Of a stretch of DNA of 54,119 nt, positions 16,001-25,607 are shown one piece after another. This DNA is from Jiangella ureilytica. GTDB taxonomy: Bacteria > Actinomycetota > Actinomycetes > Jiangellales > Jiangellaceae. The position numbers and the translations under genes are program-made. The notes beneath the pieces were generated by a model. The model saw only the letters and a program-made list of their open reading frames with translations, searched no databases and had not been told where the DNA came from. The stretch is from NCBI RefSeq assembly GCF_004348545.1, contig NZ_SMKL01000041.1:1-54119 (forward strand), given 5' to 3'. Numbering within the stretch: position 1 is the stretch's first letter; each line of letters begins with the position of its first letter.

Positions 16001-19000
16001 CCGGCTACCGCGAGTGGACCATGACGACTCAGGTGCAGTCGATGCTCGACGGCGCCTCGGCCAACCACGGCTGGATGATCCGCGACTCCGCCGAGGGCGA
16101 CCTCACGGGTGCCGAGAGCTCGTTCATCAGCAGCGAGGCCGTGCTCGAGCCGCCGACGCCGCCGCAGCTGGTGCTGCGGTTCCAGGAGGTCGGCACGCCC
16201 GAGCCGCCCACGCCGGACGAGCCGGGTGCGGCCGAGACGGTCGCCTGCGGCCAGGTGATCACCGAGAGCACGCGGATCGACAACGACCTCACCTGCATGG
16301 GTGAGGGCCTGGTCATCGGCGCGCCGAACCTGATCCTCGACCTCAACGGGCACACGCTGAAGAGCGGCCTGGTGGTCGACCCGGGTCAGGAGGAGGGCCT
16401 CTACGCCGGTGTCCGCAACGCCGGGCACGCCAACGTCCACGTCCGCAACGGCTCCATCGAGTGGTTCGGCTACGGCGTGCGGATCCTCGGCGGCGGCGAG
16501 CACGGCTCCGTGCACGACCTCACGCTCGAGAACAACCTCATCGCCGGCGTGGAACTGCACGACGCCGACGACGGCCGCTACGGCGTGCACGTCCACGACA
16601 ACACGATGAACCTCAACGGCGACGGCGTGGCCGCGGTGTTCGGCACCGAGGGCGCCCTCATCGAGGGGAACACCTTCGGCGGCAACCTGGGCCGGCAGGT
16701 CTACCTGTTCGACTCCGGGTACAACCGCGTCGAGGACAACACCGTCAGCGGGCTCACGCACGACCCGCTCCTCGACAGCGACGGTGGCATCTACCTCGAG
16801 AGCGCCAGCGACAACGTCGTCTCCGGCAATGTCGTCTCCGACACCGGTGACGCCGCCATCGCGATCCACGCGGGCTCGCACCGCAACGTCGTCGACGCCA
16901 ACACCTCCACCCGGAGCAGCGACTCCGGGGTGTCCGTCGACGACTCCGACGCGGCCGTCGTCACCGACAACGTGCTGCACCTGTCCGGCGGCGCCGGCAT
17001 CACGCTGTCGAACTCGCACCACAGCGAGGTCAGCGGCAACGACGCGCGGTTCAACCCGGGCGGCATCCTGGTGGTCGGCTCGCACGACAACCAGGTCACG
17101 GGCAACGAGGTCAGCCACACCGGCGCCGAGGGCATCGGGGTGGAGTCCGCCCACCGCAACGTCGTCAGCGGCAACATCGCCAACCACGGCGGCGGCGCCG
17201 GCATCTCGGTGACGGCGGAGCTGCTCGACCCGAACGAGGTCCCGATCGACGGCAACGTCGTCGAGGGCAACGAGGCCGTCGGCAACCTCTCCGACGGCAT
17301 CTCCGTCGAGGGCGGCGGCCACGAGGTCACGGCCAACGAGGCGTACAACAACCTCGCCTGGGGCATCAGCGCCGACGTGCTCACGATCGACGGCGGCGGC
17401 AACCTGGCCAGCGGGAACGCCGAGCCGGAGCAGTGCGAGGGCGTCGTCTGTGCGCCCGGCACGGCCCCGCCGGTGCTGCCGCCTGACCTCACCGCGCCGG
17501 ACACGCAGATCCTGACGCAGCCGGCCAGCGGCTCCAGCTCGCTCTCCCCGCAGCAGTTCACGTTCACGGGCACCGACAACCTCGCGCCCGCGACCGCGCT
17601 GCGGTTCGAGTGCCGGCTGGACGCGCCGCCGGACCCGCCGCCGCCGGTCCCCGAGCCGGGCGAGCCGCCGCAGCCGCCGGACGTCGACAACTGGGTCGAG
17701 TGCTCCAGCCCGCAGGTCTACCCGTTCCTGCTGTCGGGTGAGCACGTGTTCGAGGTGCGGGCGATCGACCCGTACGACAACGTCGACCTGACCCCGGCCA
17801 AGGTCACCTGGACCGTGGTCCCGGCCCCGCCGGGCGACGACGACCTCGCGCCGAACACCACCATCGCCGAGGCCCCGGAGGACCCGTCGACGTCCGAGGA
17901 CGCGACGTTCGCCTTCCGCGGCTCCGACAACGCCACGCCCGGTCCGTTCCTCACCTACGAGTGCCGGCTCGACGGCGGCGCCTGGGGCGACTGCGTCAGC
18001 CCGGCCACGTACACCGGCCTGGGCCTCGGCGAGCACACGTTCGAGGTGCGCGCCAGCGACGTCGCGGGCAACACCGACGCGTCCCCGGCCGTCCACACCT
18101 GGACGATCGTGATCCCGCCGGACGACACGACGGACCCCGAGACGACCATCGACTCCGGACCCGACGTCACCACGGTCGACACGACGGCGACGTTCACGTT
18201 CTCGTCCAACGAGGCGGGCGCGACGTTCGAGTGCAAGCTCGACACCGCCGAGTGGGCGGCGTGCACCTCGCCGGCCGAGTACGCCGGTCTCACCGTCGGC
18301 GAGCACCAGCTGCAGGTCCGCGCGACCGACCCGGCCGGCAACGTGGACGAGTCGCCCGCCGGCTACCTGTGGACGGTCAGCGCCGCCCCGGTCGCCACGA
18401 CGGTCACCTGCGGCCAGGTGCTCACCCAGAGCACGCTGGTGAGCAACGACCTGACCGACTGCGGCGGCGACGGCCTGGTCATCGGCGCCGACGGCATCAC
18501 CGTCGACCTCGACGGCCGGATCATCGACGGCGTCGGGCAGGGCACCGGTATCCGCAACGACGGGTTCGACTCCGTCACCGTCCGCAACGGCACCGTCCAG
18601 GAGTTCGACCTCGGCGCCTCGCTGAACTCCGGCGTCGCGATGAACATCGTCGACGGACTGACGCTGCAGTCGACCATCACGGCCGCGGTCCAGCTGACCA
18701 ACGCCGACGACGGCACCAACGGCAACACGGTCCGCAACAACGAGATCGCGGGCAACGCCATCGGTGTCTTCCTGCAGGCCGGCACGCAGAACGCGTCGGT
18801 CACCGGCAACATCATCAGCGGGAGCACCGAGCAGGGCGTCTACCTGCTCAACTCCAGCGGCAACACCTTCGCCGGCAACCAGATCAACGGCACCAGCAAC
18901 GCCGGTGTCCAGCTGGACGGCTCGAGCACCAACGTGTTCCGCGAGAACGAGGTCAACACGAGCTCCGACGCCGCGATGATGGTTCAGATGGGCTCGCACG

Positions 19001-22000
19001 GCAACCGCATCGAGGGCAACACGCTCTCCGAGAGCGAGGCCGGCGTCATCGTCCTCGAGTCCAACGGCACCCAGATCGTCGGCAACGCCGCGACGACCAA
19101 CGGTGACGTCGGCATCGAGCTGGAGGCCGCCCAAGGCTCGCTCATCCGGGACAACGACGTCCGCTACAACACCGGCGGCATCGCGCTCAGCGGGTCCAGC
19201 GGCAACCACGTCGAGGCCAACAACGCCAGCGACAACGGCGGCGTCGGCATCGAGGTGGGCGACGAGTCGCTGAGCAACGTCCTGCTGGGCAACGTCGCGA
19301 TCGCCAACGACGGCGAGGGCATCGCCGTCAACTCGTTCGCGCCGCCCGGCTCCGGCACGCTGATCCAGGGCAACACCGCCAACAGCAACGCCGCGGACGG
19401 CATCGCCGTCAACGACCTCGGCCACATGATCGGCGGCAACGTCGCGAACAACAACGGCGGCTGGGGCATCTACGCGGCCACCGGCAGCGTCGCCGGCATC
19501 AACGTCGACGGCGGCGGCAACCGCGCCTTCGGCAACGTCGGCGGCGGCATCGACCCGGTGACGCAGCGAGTGATCCAGTGCTTCAACGTCGACTGCGACG
19601 GCGGACCGCCGCTGCCGACCGACCAGGTGGCGCCGGACACGTCGATCGTCTCCGGCCCGAGCGACCCGACCACCAGCACCTCGGCGACCATCACGTTCAC
19701 CGGCAGCGACAACGCCACGACCGTGACCTTCGAGTGCCGGCTGGACGGCGGCGCCTGGGCACCGTGCACCAACCCCGTCACGTACACCGGCCTGGGCATC
19801 GGCGAGCACGTCGTCGACGTCCGTGCCACGGACTGGACGGGCAACGTGGACGAGACGCCGGCCCAGCACGCCTGGACCGTCGAGACGCCCCCGCCGGGCG
19901 TCGCTCCGGAGACGACCATCGACTCCGGGCCGGACGCGATGACCGTCAGCACCACGGCGTCGTTCACCTTCTCCTCCAACGAGGAGGGCGTGACGTTCCA
20001 GTGCAAGCTCGACGCGCTGCCGTACGTGAACTGCACCTCGCCGGCCACGTACACCGGCCTCTCGGTCGGTGCGCACACGCTGCTGGTGCGGGCGATCGAC
20101 GGTGAGGGCAACGTCGACGCCTCGCCGGCCGAGTACGGCTGGACCGTCGGCGCCGCACCGGTGCCCGCCACCGTGAGCTGTGGGCAGACCATCACGCAGA
20201 GCACCCTGGTCATGAACGACCTGACCGGCTGCGGCGGTGACGGCCTGATCATCGGCGCCGCGGGCATCACGCTGGACCTCGGCGGGCACCTCCTCGAGGG
20301 GTCCGGCCAGGGCGCCGGCGTGCGGAACTCCGGCTTCGACAGCGTCGCGATCGTCAACGGCTCCGTGACGGACTTCGACTTCGGGGTCCAGCTCGGTGAC
20401 GGGGTCGCGAGCAACGTCGTCGCCTCGATCCTCGCCACCGCCAACCAGGACGCCGGCATCGGGCTGAACGGCACGGACGGCGGCAACACCGTCCGGACCA
20501 GCACGGTCAACGAGAACACGGCCGGCATCGTCCTGTCCGGCGGCACCACCGGCGCCGCCGTGCTGAACAACCAGCTGAGCCTGAACCCGGGCGACGGCAT
20601 CCGGCTCGACGGTGTCAGCGGGAACCGCGTCGAGGGCAACCTCGTCACCGGCTCCAGCGAGTCCGGCATCGCGCTCCTGGCCGCTACCGGCAACACGCTG
20701 CTGAACAACCAGCTGTCGGCGACCAGCAGCACCGGCATCTCGCTCGAGGCGGGATCGAACGACAACGTCCTGCAGGGCAACTCGTCGACCGTCAGCGGGT
20801 CCTACGGCATCAGCGTCATGGAGTCCAGCGGCAACGACTTCATCGCCAACGCCGTCGGCTCGGCCGGCGCCACCGGCATCGCCCTGGACAGCGCCGACGA
20901 CAGTGAGCTGCGCGCCAACGACGTGCGGTTCAACTCCGGCGGCATCTCGCTCATCCAGTCGAGCAACAACCTGCTGCAGGGCAACAACGCCAGCGGCACG
21001 ACCGACAGCGGCATCTCGGTCGAGAGCGAGTCGTTCGACAACGTGATCCGCTCCAACACGGCCGGCGGCAACAACGGCGAGGGCATCTACGTGTCCGGCC
21101 AGGCGCCGTCCGGTCAGGGCAACCTGATCGAGTCCAACAACGCCAGCAACAACGGCAGCGGCGGCATCCTGGTGAACGACGCCGGGCACACGGTCACCGC
21201 CAACGTCGTGAACAACAACGACGGCTGGGGCATCTACGCGCACGAGGACACCGTCGACGGCGGTCAGAACCACGCCTCGGGCAACGCCGAGCCGGCCCAG
21301 TGCTTCACCATCGTGTGCATCATCGGCCCCGCGCCGGGTGCGCCCGACACCGAGATCGTCGACAAGCCGTCGAACCCGAGCAGCAGCCGCAACGCGCTGT
21401 TCACCTTCATCGGCACCGACGACATCACCCCGCTGGGCAACCTCGAGTTCCAGTGCCGTCTCGACAGCACCGACGAGGCGGCCTGGGCGGACTGCGAGAA
21501 CCCGCAGGAGTACACCAACGTGAGCCCGGGCCAGCACCGGTTCGAGGTGCGCGCGGTCGACGAGAACGAGCTGGTCGACTCCACACCGGCGGTGTACGAG
21601 TGGGAGTACGTGCCGCTGCCTCCGGGCGTCGCGCCGGACACCCAGATCAACCTCAAGCCGCCGGCCGAGACGCCGCTGTTCGAGGCGCTGTTCACCTTCT
21701 CGTCGAACGAGCCCGACGTGACGTTCGAGTGCGCCATCGACGACGCCGCCTGGGAGCCCTGCTTCTTCGCGGTCGAGCACGAGTTCGACGAGACCGAGGT
21801 CGGTCCGCACACCTTCCGGGTCCGAGCCACGGACTCCGAGGGGCTCACGGACCTCACCCCGGCCGAGTACACGTGGACGATCACGGGCGTCATCGCGAGG
21901 ATCACCGACGGGCCGGCGTTCGAGCCGGGTCAGGGCACCGAACCGCCCAACGGAGGCGAGACGGAGGAGACGACGGCCACGTTCGAGTTCGAGGCCAACG

Positions 22001-25000
22001 TCGCCGACTCCACGTTCGACTGCTCGCTCGACTTCGCACCGTTCGCGCCGTGCACGTCGCCGATGACGTACACCGGCCTGAGCGTGGGTGAGCACGTGTT
22101 CCGCGTGTTCGCCACCGACCCGGAGGGCGCCAGCCAGCTGGAGAGCACCGAGTACGAGTGGACCGTGATCCCGAGCCTGGACACCGTCCCGCCGAACGCC
22201 GTCATCCAGGGCGGCCCGGCGGACCCGACCGGCGCGGCCACGTTCACCTTCACGGGCACCGACAACGTCACGACCCCCGCGGGCCTGCTGTTCGAGTGCA
22301 GCATGGACAGTGCCGAGGAGGCCGCGTTCTCGGCGTGCACCAGCCCGTGGACCTACCCGAACCCGGAGGCTCCGGAACCGCTCGAGCCCGGTGCGCACGT
22401 GTTCTACGTGCGAGCCATCGACGCGGAGGACAACATCGACCCGACACCGGCGAGCCTGCCGTTCACCTACGGCGGCGACTCCGTGGCACCGGCGGTCACC
22501 TTCATGACCACGCCGCCGGCCTCCACGCCGCTGCCGGACGTGCTGTTCACGTTCAGCGCGAACGACCCGTTCGCGACGTTCGAGTGCAGTGTCGACGGCG
22601 CCGGCTTCGAGCCCTGCGAGAGCCCCCACGAGGTCCAGGGCATGCTGGTCGGGCCGCACGAGCTCCAGGTGCGCGCGGTCGACATGTCCGGCAACGTGGG
22701 CGCCGTCGCGGTCGCCGAGTGGACCCTGGTCGGCCCGCCGGAGACGACGCTGCTGACCACGCCGGCCGACCCGTCGGGCGCGGACGTGAGCTTCGCGTTC
22801 GAGTCCAACGTGCCGGGGTCGACGTTCACCTGTGCGCTGAACAACGGTCCGTTCCTGCCCTGCACCTCGCCGCACGGCTACACCGGTCTCGGCGGTGGCG
22901 ACCACCAGTTCCAGGTCGCCGCGGTCAGCCCGGAGGGCTTCGTGGACGAGTCGCCGGAGGAGTTCTCCTGGACCGTCGACGCACCGGCCGACACCACGGC
23001 GCCGGACACCGTCATCGAGAGCGGCCCGCCGGCCGTCTCCACCGCCGTCGACGCGAACTTCACGTTCTCGTCGCCGGACCCGGGCGCGGGCTTCCAGTGC
23101 GCGCTCGACGGTGGCTCCTTCGGTGACTGCCCGACTCCGTACCTGCTCGAGGGCGTGGCCGAGGGCGAGCACGAGCTGGCCGTTCGCGCCGTCGACGTCC
23201 ACGGCAACGCGGACCAGACACCCGACACGTACACGTGGGAGGTGGACGGCCCGCCGGAGGCGGAGATCACGTCCGGTCCGGAGGTCTCGACGGAGATGAC
23301 GTCGGCCACGTTCGAGTTCGTCTCGGACGAGCCGGGCTCCACGTTCGTCTGCTTCCTCGACGGGGTGGAGGAGCCGTGCACGTCGCCGGTGGACTACACC
23401 GGCCTGAGCGTCGGCGCGCACCTGTTCGCGGTGCAGGCGACGGACGCGAACGGCAACGTCCAGCCGGACTGGACCGAGCACGAGTGGACGGTCACGCCGG
23501 CGATGCCGCCGCAGACGATGCTGACGTCGACGCCGCCGCCGGCCACCACGAGTGCCACGACCGCAACCTTCGCGTTCAGCTCCAGCGAGCCCGGCACCTT
23601 CCAGTGCTCGCTGGACAGCGCACCGTTCGCGGCCTGCGTCTCGCCGACGGAGCTGACCGGACTGGCGGCCGGAGCGCACACGTTCGCCGTGCGCGCCGTC
23701 GACCTGGCCGGCAACCCCGACGGCAGCCCGGTGGTGAGCACCTGGACGGTCACGCCGGCCGACATCACCGCGCCGCAGACGACGATCGGTGAGGGCCCGA
23801 CGGGCTCGGTGACCACCACGACGGCAGCGTTCGAGTTCTCGGCCGACGAGGGCGGCACGACCTTCGAGTGCCTCATCGACGGCGGCGCCTGGGGCGCGTG
23901 CACCTCGCCGAAGGTCTACACGAACCTGACGCCGGGCGAGCACACGTTCCTGGTGCGCGGGACCGACACGGCCGGGAACACCGACGCGACGCCGGCCTCC
24001 CGGACGTGGACGATCGCCGAGCCGCCGGTCTGCACCACGCAGACCGTCACGCTCGACGCGGTCGCCGACTCCTGGATCGACCAGGGCAGCTCGTCCAGCA
24101 ACAAGGGCACCGACTCCACCCTCAAGGTGATGTCGAAGAGCGGCTCCAACCTGCGGGCTCTGGTCCGGTTCGACCTGCCCGACCTGGCCGAGGGGTGTGC
24201 GGTGTCGTCCGCGACGCTGCGCCTCAACGCCACGTCGTCGCGGAGCGGGCGGACGCTGCAGGCGATCCGGGTCGCGGCTCCGTGGACCGAGAACGCCGTC
24301 ACGTGGGGCAACCAGCCGGCGACGACCGGCACCCCGGCGACGACGTCCTCCGGCACGGGCTGGCGCACCTGGACGGTGACCCAGCAGGTCAACGCGATGT
24401 ACACGGCGAACGCGGAGCACGGGTTCCTGATCCGCGACGCGTCTGAGAACAACGACCACGAGCAGCAGTTCCGCAGCCGCGAGAGCGGCAGCAACCGGCC
24501 GCAGCTCGTGCTGACCATCGGACCGGCGCCGGAACCGGACACCACGGCGCCGCAGACCACCATCACCTCCGGGCCGGGAGCGGCGAGCGTCCCCTCGTTC
24601 GAGTTCATCGCGGACGAGCAGGGCACGTCGTTCGAGTGCTCCATCGACGGCGGCGCGTTCACCGCGTGCTCGTCGCCGAAGACCTACCCGGGCCTGGTGG
24701 TCGGGTCGCAGCACACGTTCGCCGTCCGCGCCATCGACGCGGCGGGCAACGTGGACGCGACGCCCGCGACGTCGACCTGGACCGTGCCGATCAACTGCGG
24801 CGCCCCGATCACCGTCCCGGCCAGCACCGACGCCTGGTTCGAGCAGGGCAGCCCGTCGACCAACAAGGGCGACGACTCCGCGCTCAAGGTGATGTCGAAG
24901 TCGTCGAACCAGAACGTCCGTGCGGCGGTCCGGTTCGCCCTCCCGGCAGCGCCGTCCGGCTGCGAGGTCATCGGGGCGACCCTGCGCATGTACTCCGACT

Positions 25001-25305
25001 CCTACGTCTCCGGGCGCACCCTGCAGGCGCTGCGGGCGACGGCCGCGTGGACGGAGTCGGGCGTCACCTGGGGCAACCAGCCGGCCACCACGGGGACGCC
25101 GGCGACAGCGCCGTCCGGCGGCGGCTGGCGGACCTGGACGGTGACGGAGCAGGTGCTGGCCATGTACGCGCCAGGCGCCAACCACGGCTTCGTCGTCCGC
25201 GACGCCACCGAGGGCGCCAGCGCCGGACCGGAGCAGTCCTTCCACAGCCGGGAGAAGGGAGAGAACACCCCGCAGCTCGTCGTGACCTTCGGGGCCTCGA
25301 GCTGA
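13015..25305 (+). CDS. Giant secreted beta-helix / Ig-like / DNRLRE repeat protein (4096 aa)
   Basis: Residues 1-43 are a Sec signal peptide (basic start, hydrophobic core, cut after SALA). A CSLREA-type motif follows (about 44-85, CTLRAAIQESNAS). Beta-helix region 1 spans about 156-679, with GGGI turns and TGNxA ladders. Ig-like modules 1-2 and DNRLRE domain 1 (about 888-1059) come next. Beta-helix regions 2 (1076-1476), 3 (1796-2196) and 4 (2384-2766) each open with CGQ-x-x-T-x-S-T and are separated by two or three Ig-like modules. About ten more modules run to 3669, then DNRLRE 2 (3672-3837), one module and DNRLRE 3 (3926-4096). Each Ig-like module has FxCxLD...CTSP, GxHxFxVRAxD and AGNxDxTPA, with paired cysteines. 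No LPxTG, membrane helix or cell-wall-binding repeat ends the protein. A surface or matrix adhesin or glycan-binding role is inferred. ATG 13015 is preferred over ATG 12919 because the signal peptide begins there. Confidence 0.9.
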   Translation: MLKGRTLLGMRVTRGRFRAIVALLAALGTVAGIMALTAPSALAGETFVVTSTADAADADVGDGMCLTGAGECTLRAAIQESNASTAPDVVQVPAGTFELAIAPAGDNGADTGDLDITAPVTVNGAGAAATVIDGGDAPSGSPPEQTALDRVLEIQETAGAVTLSGLTLREGFAGEEGGALYTASGGNIRLNGVNVTDSEAVGDGGGIYALTGTVTITGGAITGNTAHNGGGVFGAGEPSLTGVPSRLSMSGVTVDGNSAASGGGVMVDHEGALNLTNNTITDNHATDGDGGGVVAGSKASLSIRGGTIEANSAVGDGGGVFTGVERPVSVKDVAFTGNAAGVEVEGVAEGSGGGLFAGGSGPVVVEASRFTENEAGTAGGGIALENNGSVNIENTEITGNSAEAGGGLLNAAARVTVTGLTITGNEAELDGGGILSEGSGDFTISETTVRGNTAENGGGLANEADGALRVEASTFWDNRAIARFSDDTGLGGGIYGLGDAEANYENVTITGNLAQVRGGGLYIDADAAVHVSSTTIAHNSAPAASGVGGEVTVPAVPIQPSTSVMFRNTIVSDNLIGPNCNFAIGSEGGNLDSGDTCHFRGMRDRQNAVTASLDAVADNGGPTMTMALREDSFAVDGGVEPCPTVDQRGVSRPQGNQVDPDDNKCDGGAFEYEGPFAAPDVSPPNTAYVSGPIQDTENTSLFTFTGIDDVTPADELLYECRLLEFEPGEPPEPPDPTEPLDPEEMFVGCPNPWQVELVEDGVFLFEVRAIDRAGNVDQSPASHSFELQPDGTAPNTVFQETPPNPSDRNSAAFTFTGTDDRTAAQFLEFECRIDTVDPDAWLECFNPAVFSNLAPGEHTVQVRAIDGEGNVDPTPATHTWTVTEPTSCTAANIILQATADTHVEQGVPLDNFGASEELVVRSNEPDQNARSYVRFPLPDVPDTCVLERATLRLHGDGEAGRTLEAVATDAAWDESQLNWNNQPGTTGAAVATTSGAGYREWTMTTQVQSMLDGASANHGWMIRDSAEGDLTGAESSFISSEAVLEPPTPPQLVLRFQEVGTPEPPTPDEPGAAETVACGQVITESTRIDNDLTCMGEGLVIGAPNLILDLNGHTLKSGLVVDPGQEEGLYAGVRNAGHANVHVRNGSIEWFGYGVRILGGGEHGSVHDLTLENNLIAGVELHDADDGRYGVHVHDNTMNLNGDGVAAVFGTEGALIEGNTFGGNLGRQVYLFDSGYNRVEDNTVSGLTHDPLLDSDGGIYLESASDNVVSGNVVSDTGDAAIAIHAGSHRNVVDANTSTRSSDSGVSVDDSDAAVVTDNVLHLSGGAGITLSNSHHSEVSGNDARFNPGGILVVGSHDNQVTGNEVSHTGAEGIGVESAHRNVVSGNIANHGGGAGISVTAELLDPNEVPIDGNVVEGNEAVGNLSDGISVEGGGHEVTANEAYNNLAWGISADVLTIDGGGNLASGNAEPEQCEGVVCAPGTAPPVLPPDLTAPDTQILTQPASGSSSLSPQQFTFTGTDNLAPATALRFECRLDAPPDPPPPVPEPGEPPQPPDVDNWVECSSPQVYPFLLSGEHVFEVRAIDPYDNVDLTPAKVTWTVVPAPPGDDDLAPNTTIAEAPEDPSTSEDATFAFRGSDNATPGPFLTYECRLDGGAWGDCVSPATYTGLGLGEHTFEVRASDVAGNTDASPAVHTWTIVIPPDDTTDPETTIDSGPDVTTVDTTATFTFSSNEAGATFECKLDTAEWAACTSPAEYAGLTVGEHQLQVRATDPAGNVDESPAGYLWTVSAAPVATTVTCGQVLTQSTLVSNDLTDCGGDGLVIGADGITVDLDGRIIDGVGQGTGIRNDGFDSVTVRNGTVQEFDLGASLNSGVAMNIVDGLTLQSTITAAVQLTNADDGTNGNTVRNNEIAGNAIGVFLQAGTQNASVTGNIISGSTEQGVYLLNSSGNTFAGNQINGTSNAGVQLDGSSTNVFRENEVNTSSDAAMMVQMGSHGNRIEGNTLSESEAGVIVLESNGTQIVGNAATTNGDVGIELEAAQGSLIRDNDVRYNTGGIALSGSSGNHVEANNASDNGGVGIEVGDESLSNVLLGNVAIANDGEGIAVNSFAPPGSGTLIQGNTANSNAADGIAVNDLGHMIGGNVANNNGGWGIYAATGSVAGINVDGGGNRAFGNVGGGIDPVTQRVIQCFNVDCDGGPPLPTDQVAPDTSIVSGPSDPTTSTSATITFTGSDNATTVTFECRLDGGAWAPCTNPVTYTGLGIGEHVVDVRATDWTGNVDETPAQHAWTVETPPPGVAPETTIDSGPDAMTVSTTASFTFSSNEEGVTFQCKLDALPYVNCTSPATYTGLSVGAHTLLVRAIDGEGNVDASPAEYGWTVGAAPVPATVSCGQTITQSTLVMNDLTGCGGDGLIIGAAGITLDLGGHLLEGSGQGAGVRNSGFDSVAIVNGSVTDFDFGVQLGDGVASNVVASILATANQDAGIGLNGTDGGNTVRTSTVNENTAGIVLSGGTTGAAVLNNQLSLNPGDGIRLDGVSGNRVEGNLVTGSSESGIALLAATGNTLLNNQLSATSSTGISLEAGSNDNVLQGNSSTVSGSYGISVMESSGNDFIANAVGSAGATGIALDSADDSELRANDVRFNSGGISLIQSSNNLLQGNNASGTTDSGISVESESFDNVIRSNTAGGNNGEGIYVSGQAPSGQGNLIESNNASNNGSGGILVNDAGHTVTANVVNNNDGWGIYAHEDTVDGGQNHASGNAEPAQCFTIVCIIGPAPGAPDTEIVDKPSNPSSSRNALFTFIGTDDITPLGNLEFQCRLDSTDEAAWADCENPQEYTNVSPGQHRFEVRAVDENELVDSTPAVYEWEYVPLPPGVAPDTQINLKPPAETPLFEALFTFSSNEPDVTFECAIDDAAWEPCFFAVEHEFDETEVGPHTFRVRATDSEGLTDLTPAEYTWTITGVIARITDGPAFEPGQGTEPPNGGETEETTATFEFEANVADSTFDCSLDFAPFAPCTSPMTYTGLSVGEHVFRVFATDPEGASQLESTEYEWTVIPSLDTVPPNAVIQGGPADPTGAATFTFTGTDNVTTPAGLLFECSMDSAEEAAFSACTSPWTYPNPEAPEPLEPGAHVFYVRAIDAEDNIDPTPASLPFTYGGDSVAPAVTFMTTPPASTPLPDVLFTFSANDPFATFECSVDGAGFEPCESPHEVQGMLVGPHELQVRAVDMSGNVGAVAVAEWTLVGPPETTLLTTPADPSGADVSFAFESNVPGSTFTCALNNGPFLPCTSPHGYTGLGGGDHQFQVAAVSPEGFVDESPEEFSWTVDAPADTTAPDTVIESGPPAVSTAVDANFTFSSPDPGAGFQCALDGGSFGDCPTPYLLEGVAEGEHELAVRAVDVHGNADQTPDTYTWEVDGPPEAEITSGPEVSTEMTSATFEFVSDEPGSTFVCFLDGVEEPCTSPVDYTGLSVGAHLFAVQATDANGNVQPDWTEHEWTVTPAMPPQTMLTSTPPPATTSATTATFAFSSSEPGTFQCSLDSAPFAACVSPTELTGLAAGAHTFAVRAVDLAGNPDGSPVVSTWTVTPADITAPQTTIGEGPTGSVTTTTAAFEFSADEGGTTFECLIDGGAWGACTSPKVYTNLTPGEHTFLVRGTDTAGNTDATPASRTWTIAEPPVCTTQTVTLDAVADSWIDQGSSSSNKGTDSTLKVMSKSGSNLRALVRFDLPDLAEGCAVSSATLRLNATSSRSGRTLQAIRVAAPWTENAVTWGNQPATTGTPATTSSGTGWRTWTVTQQVNAMYTANAEHGFLIRDASENNDHEQQFRSRESGSNRPQLVLTIGPAPEPDTTAPQTTITSGPGAASVPSFEFIADEQGTSFECSIDGGAFTACSSPKTYPGLVVGSQHTFAVRAIDAAGNVDATPATSTWTVPINCGAPITVPASTDAWFEQGSPSTNKGDDSALKVMSKSSNQNVRAAVRFALPAAPSGCEVIGATLRMYSDSYVSGRTLQALRATAAWTESGVTWGNQPATTGTPATAPSGGGWRTWTVTEQVLAMYAPGANHGFVVRDATEGASAGPEQSFHSREKGENTPQLVVTFGASS

Positions 25306-25324
25306 GCACCTCCCCCCGGGAAAG

Positions 25325-25355
25325 GGCGGTCACGGCGCCCCTCGCCGTGACCGCC
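25325..25355 (+). terminator. Terminator hairpin of the giant gene
   Basis: A perfect 13-bp stem (25325-25337 with 25343-25355) with a 5-nt loop begins 20 nt after the stop at 25305. No U tract follows. Confidence 0.7.
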
Positions 25356-25396
25356 ACCCCGCTCGCGTGACCGACTGATCCGAACGGGTGGGTGGG

Positions 25397-25434
25397 ACTC
25401 CCGCTCCGCCAGGCCTGCCTGGTGGGGCGGGAGT
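25397..25434 (+). terminator. Second strong hairpin after the giant gene
   Basis: A 17-bp stem (25397-25413 with 25418-25434) is closed by a 4-nt loop. Two positions are G-U wobbles if read as RNA, which favours an RNA fold on this strand. It could be a back-up terminator or 3'-end stabiliser. Confidence 0.55.
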
Positions 25435-25450
25435 TCGCTGTGCGTTGGGG

Positions 25451-25479
25451 GCCGGCGGCGCTGAAGCCGCGCCGCCGGC
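25451..25479. repeat. Third hairpin in the 25.3-26.0 kb intergenic region
   Basis: A 10-bp perfect inverted repeat, GCCGGCGGCG (25451-25460) with CGCCGCCGGC (25470-25479). Confidence 0.5.
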
Positions 25480-25607
25480 GGTCGTGGGAGGGACCTTCGC
25501 CGCGGGGCGGGAACGCGCCGCTGCGCTGGCCGGCCCTCCGCGGGGCCCCGGATTCTCGGGTCCCGACCAGGACCGTTTCGCCGCGCTGGAGCTCTGCAGT
25601 CGTTTCC

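Noticed and set aside
13081-25245. 4054-aa open frame antisense to the giant gene
   Set aside because: It is a by-product of high-GC codon bias in the sense gene. The translation is Arg/Val/Asp-rich without domains, and the sense strand has a signal peptide and clear repeats.
24790-25305. Sortase or membrane anchoring of the giant protein
   Set aside because: The C-terminus shows neither LPxTG-like motif nor hydrophobic helix, and no sortase gene is nearby.
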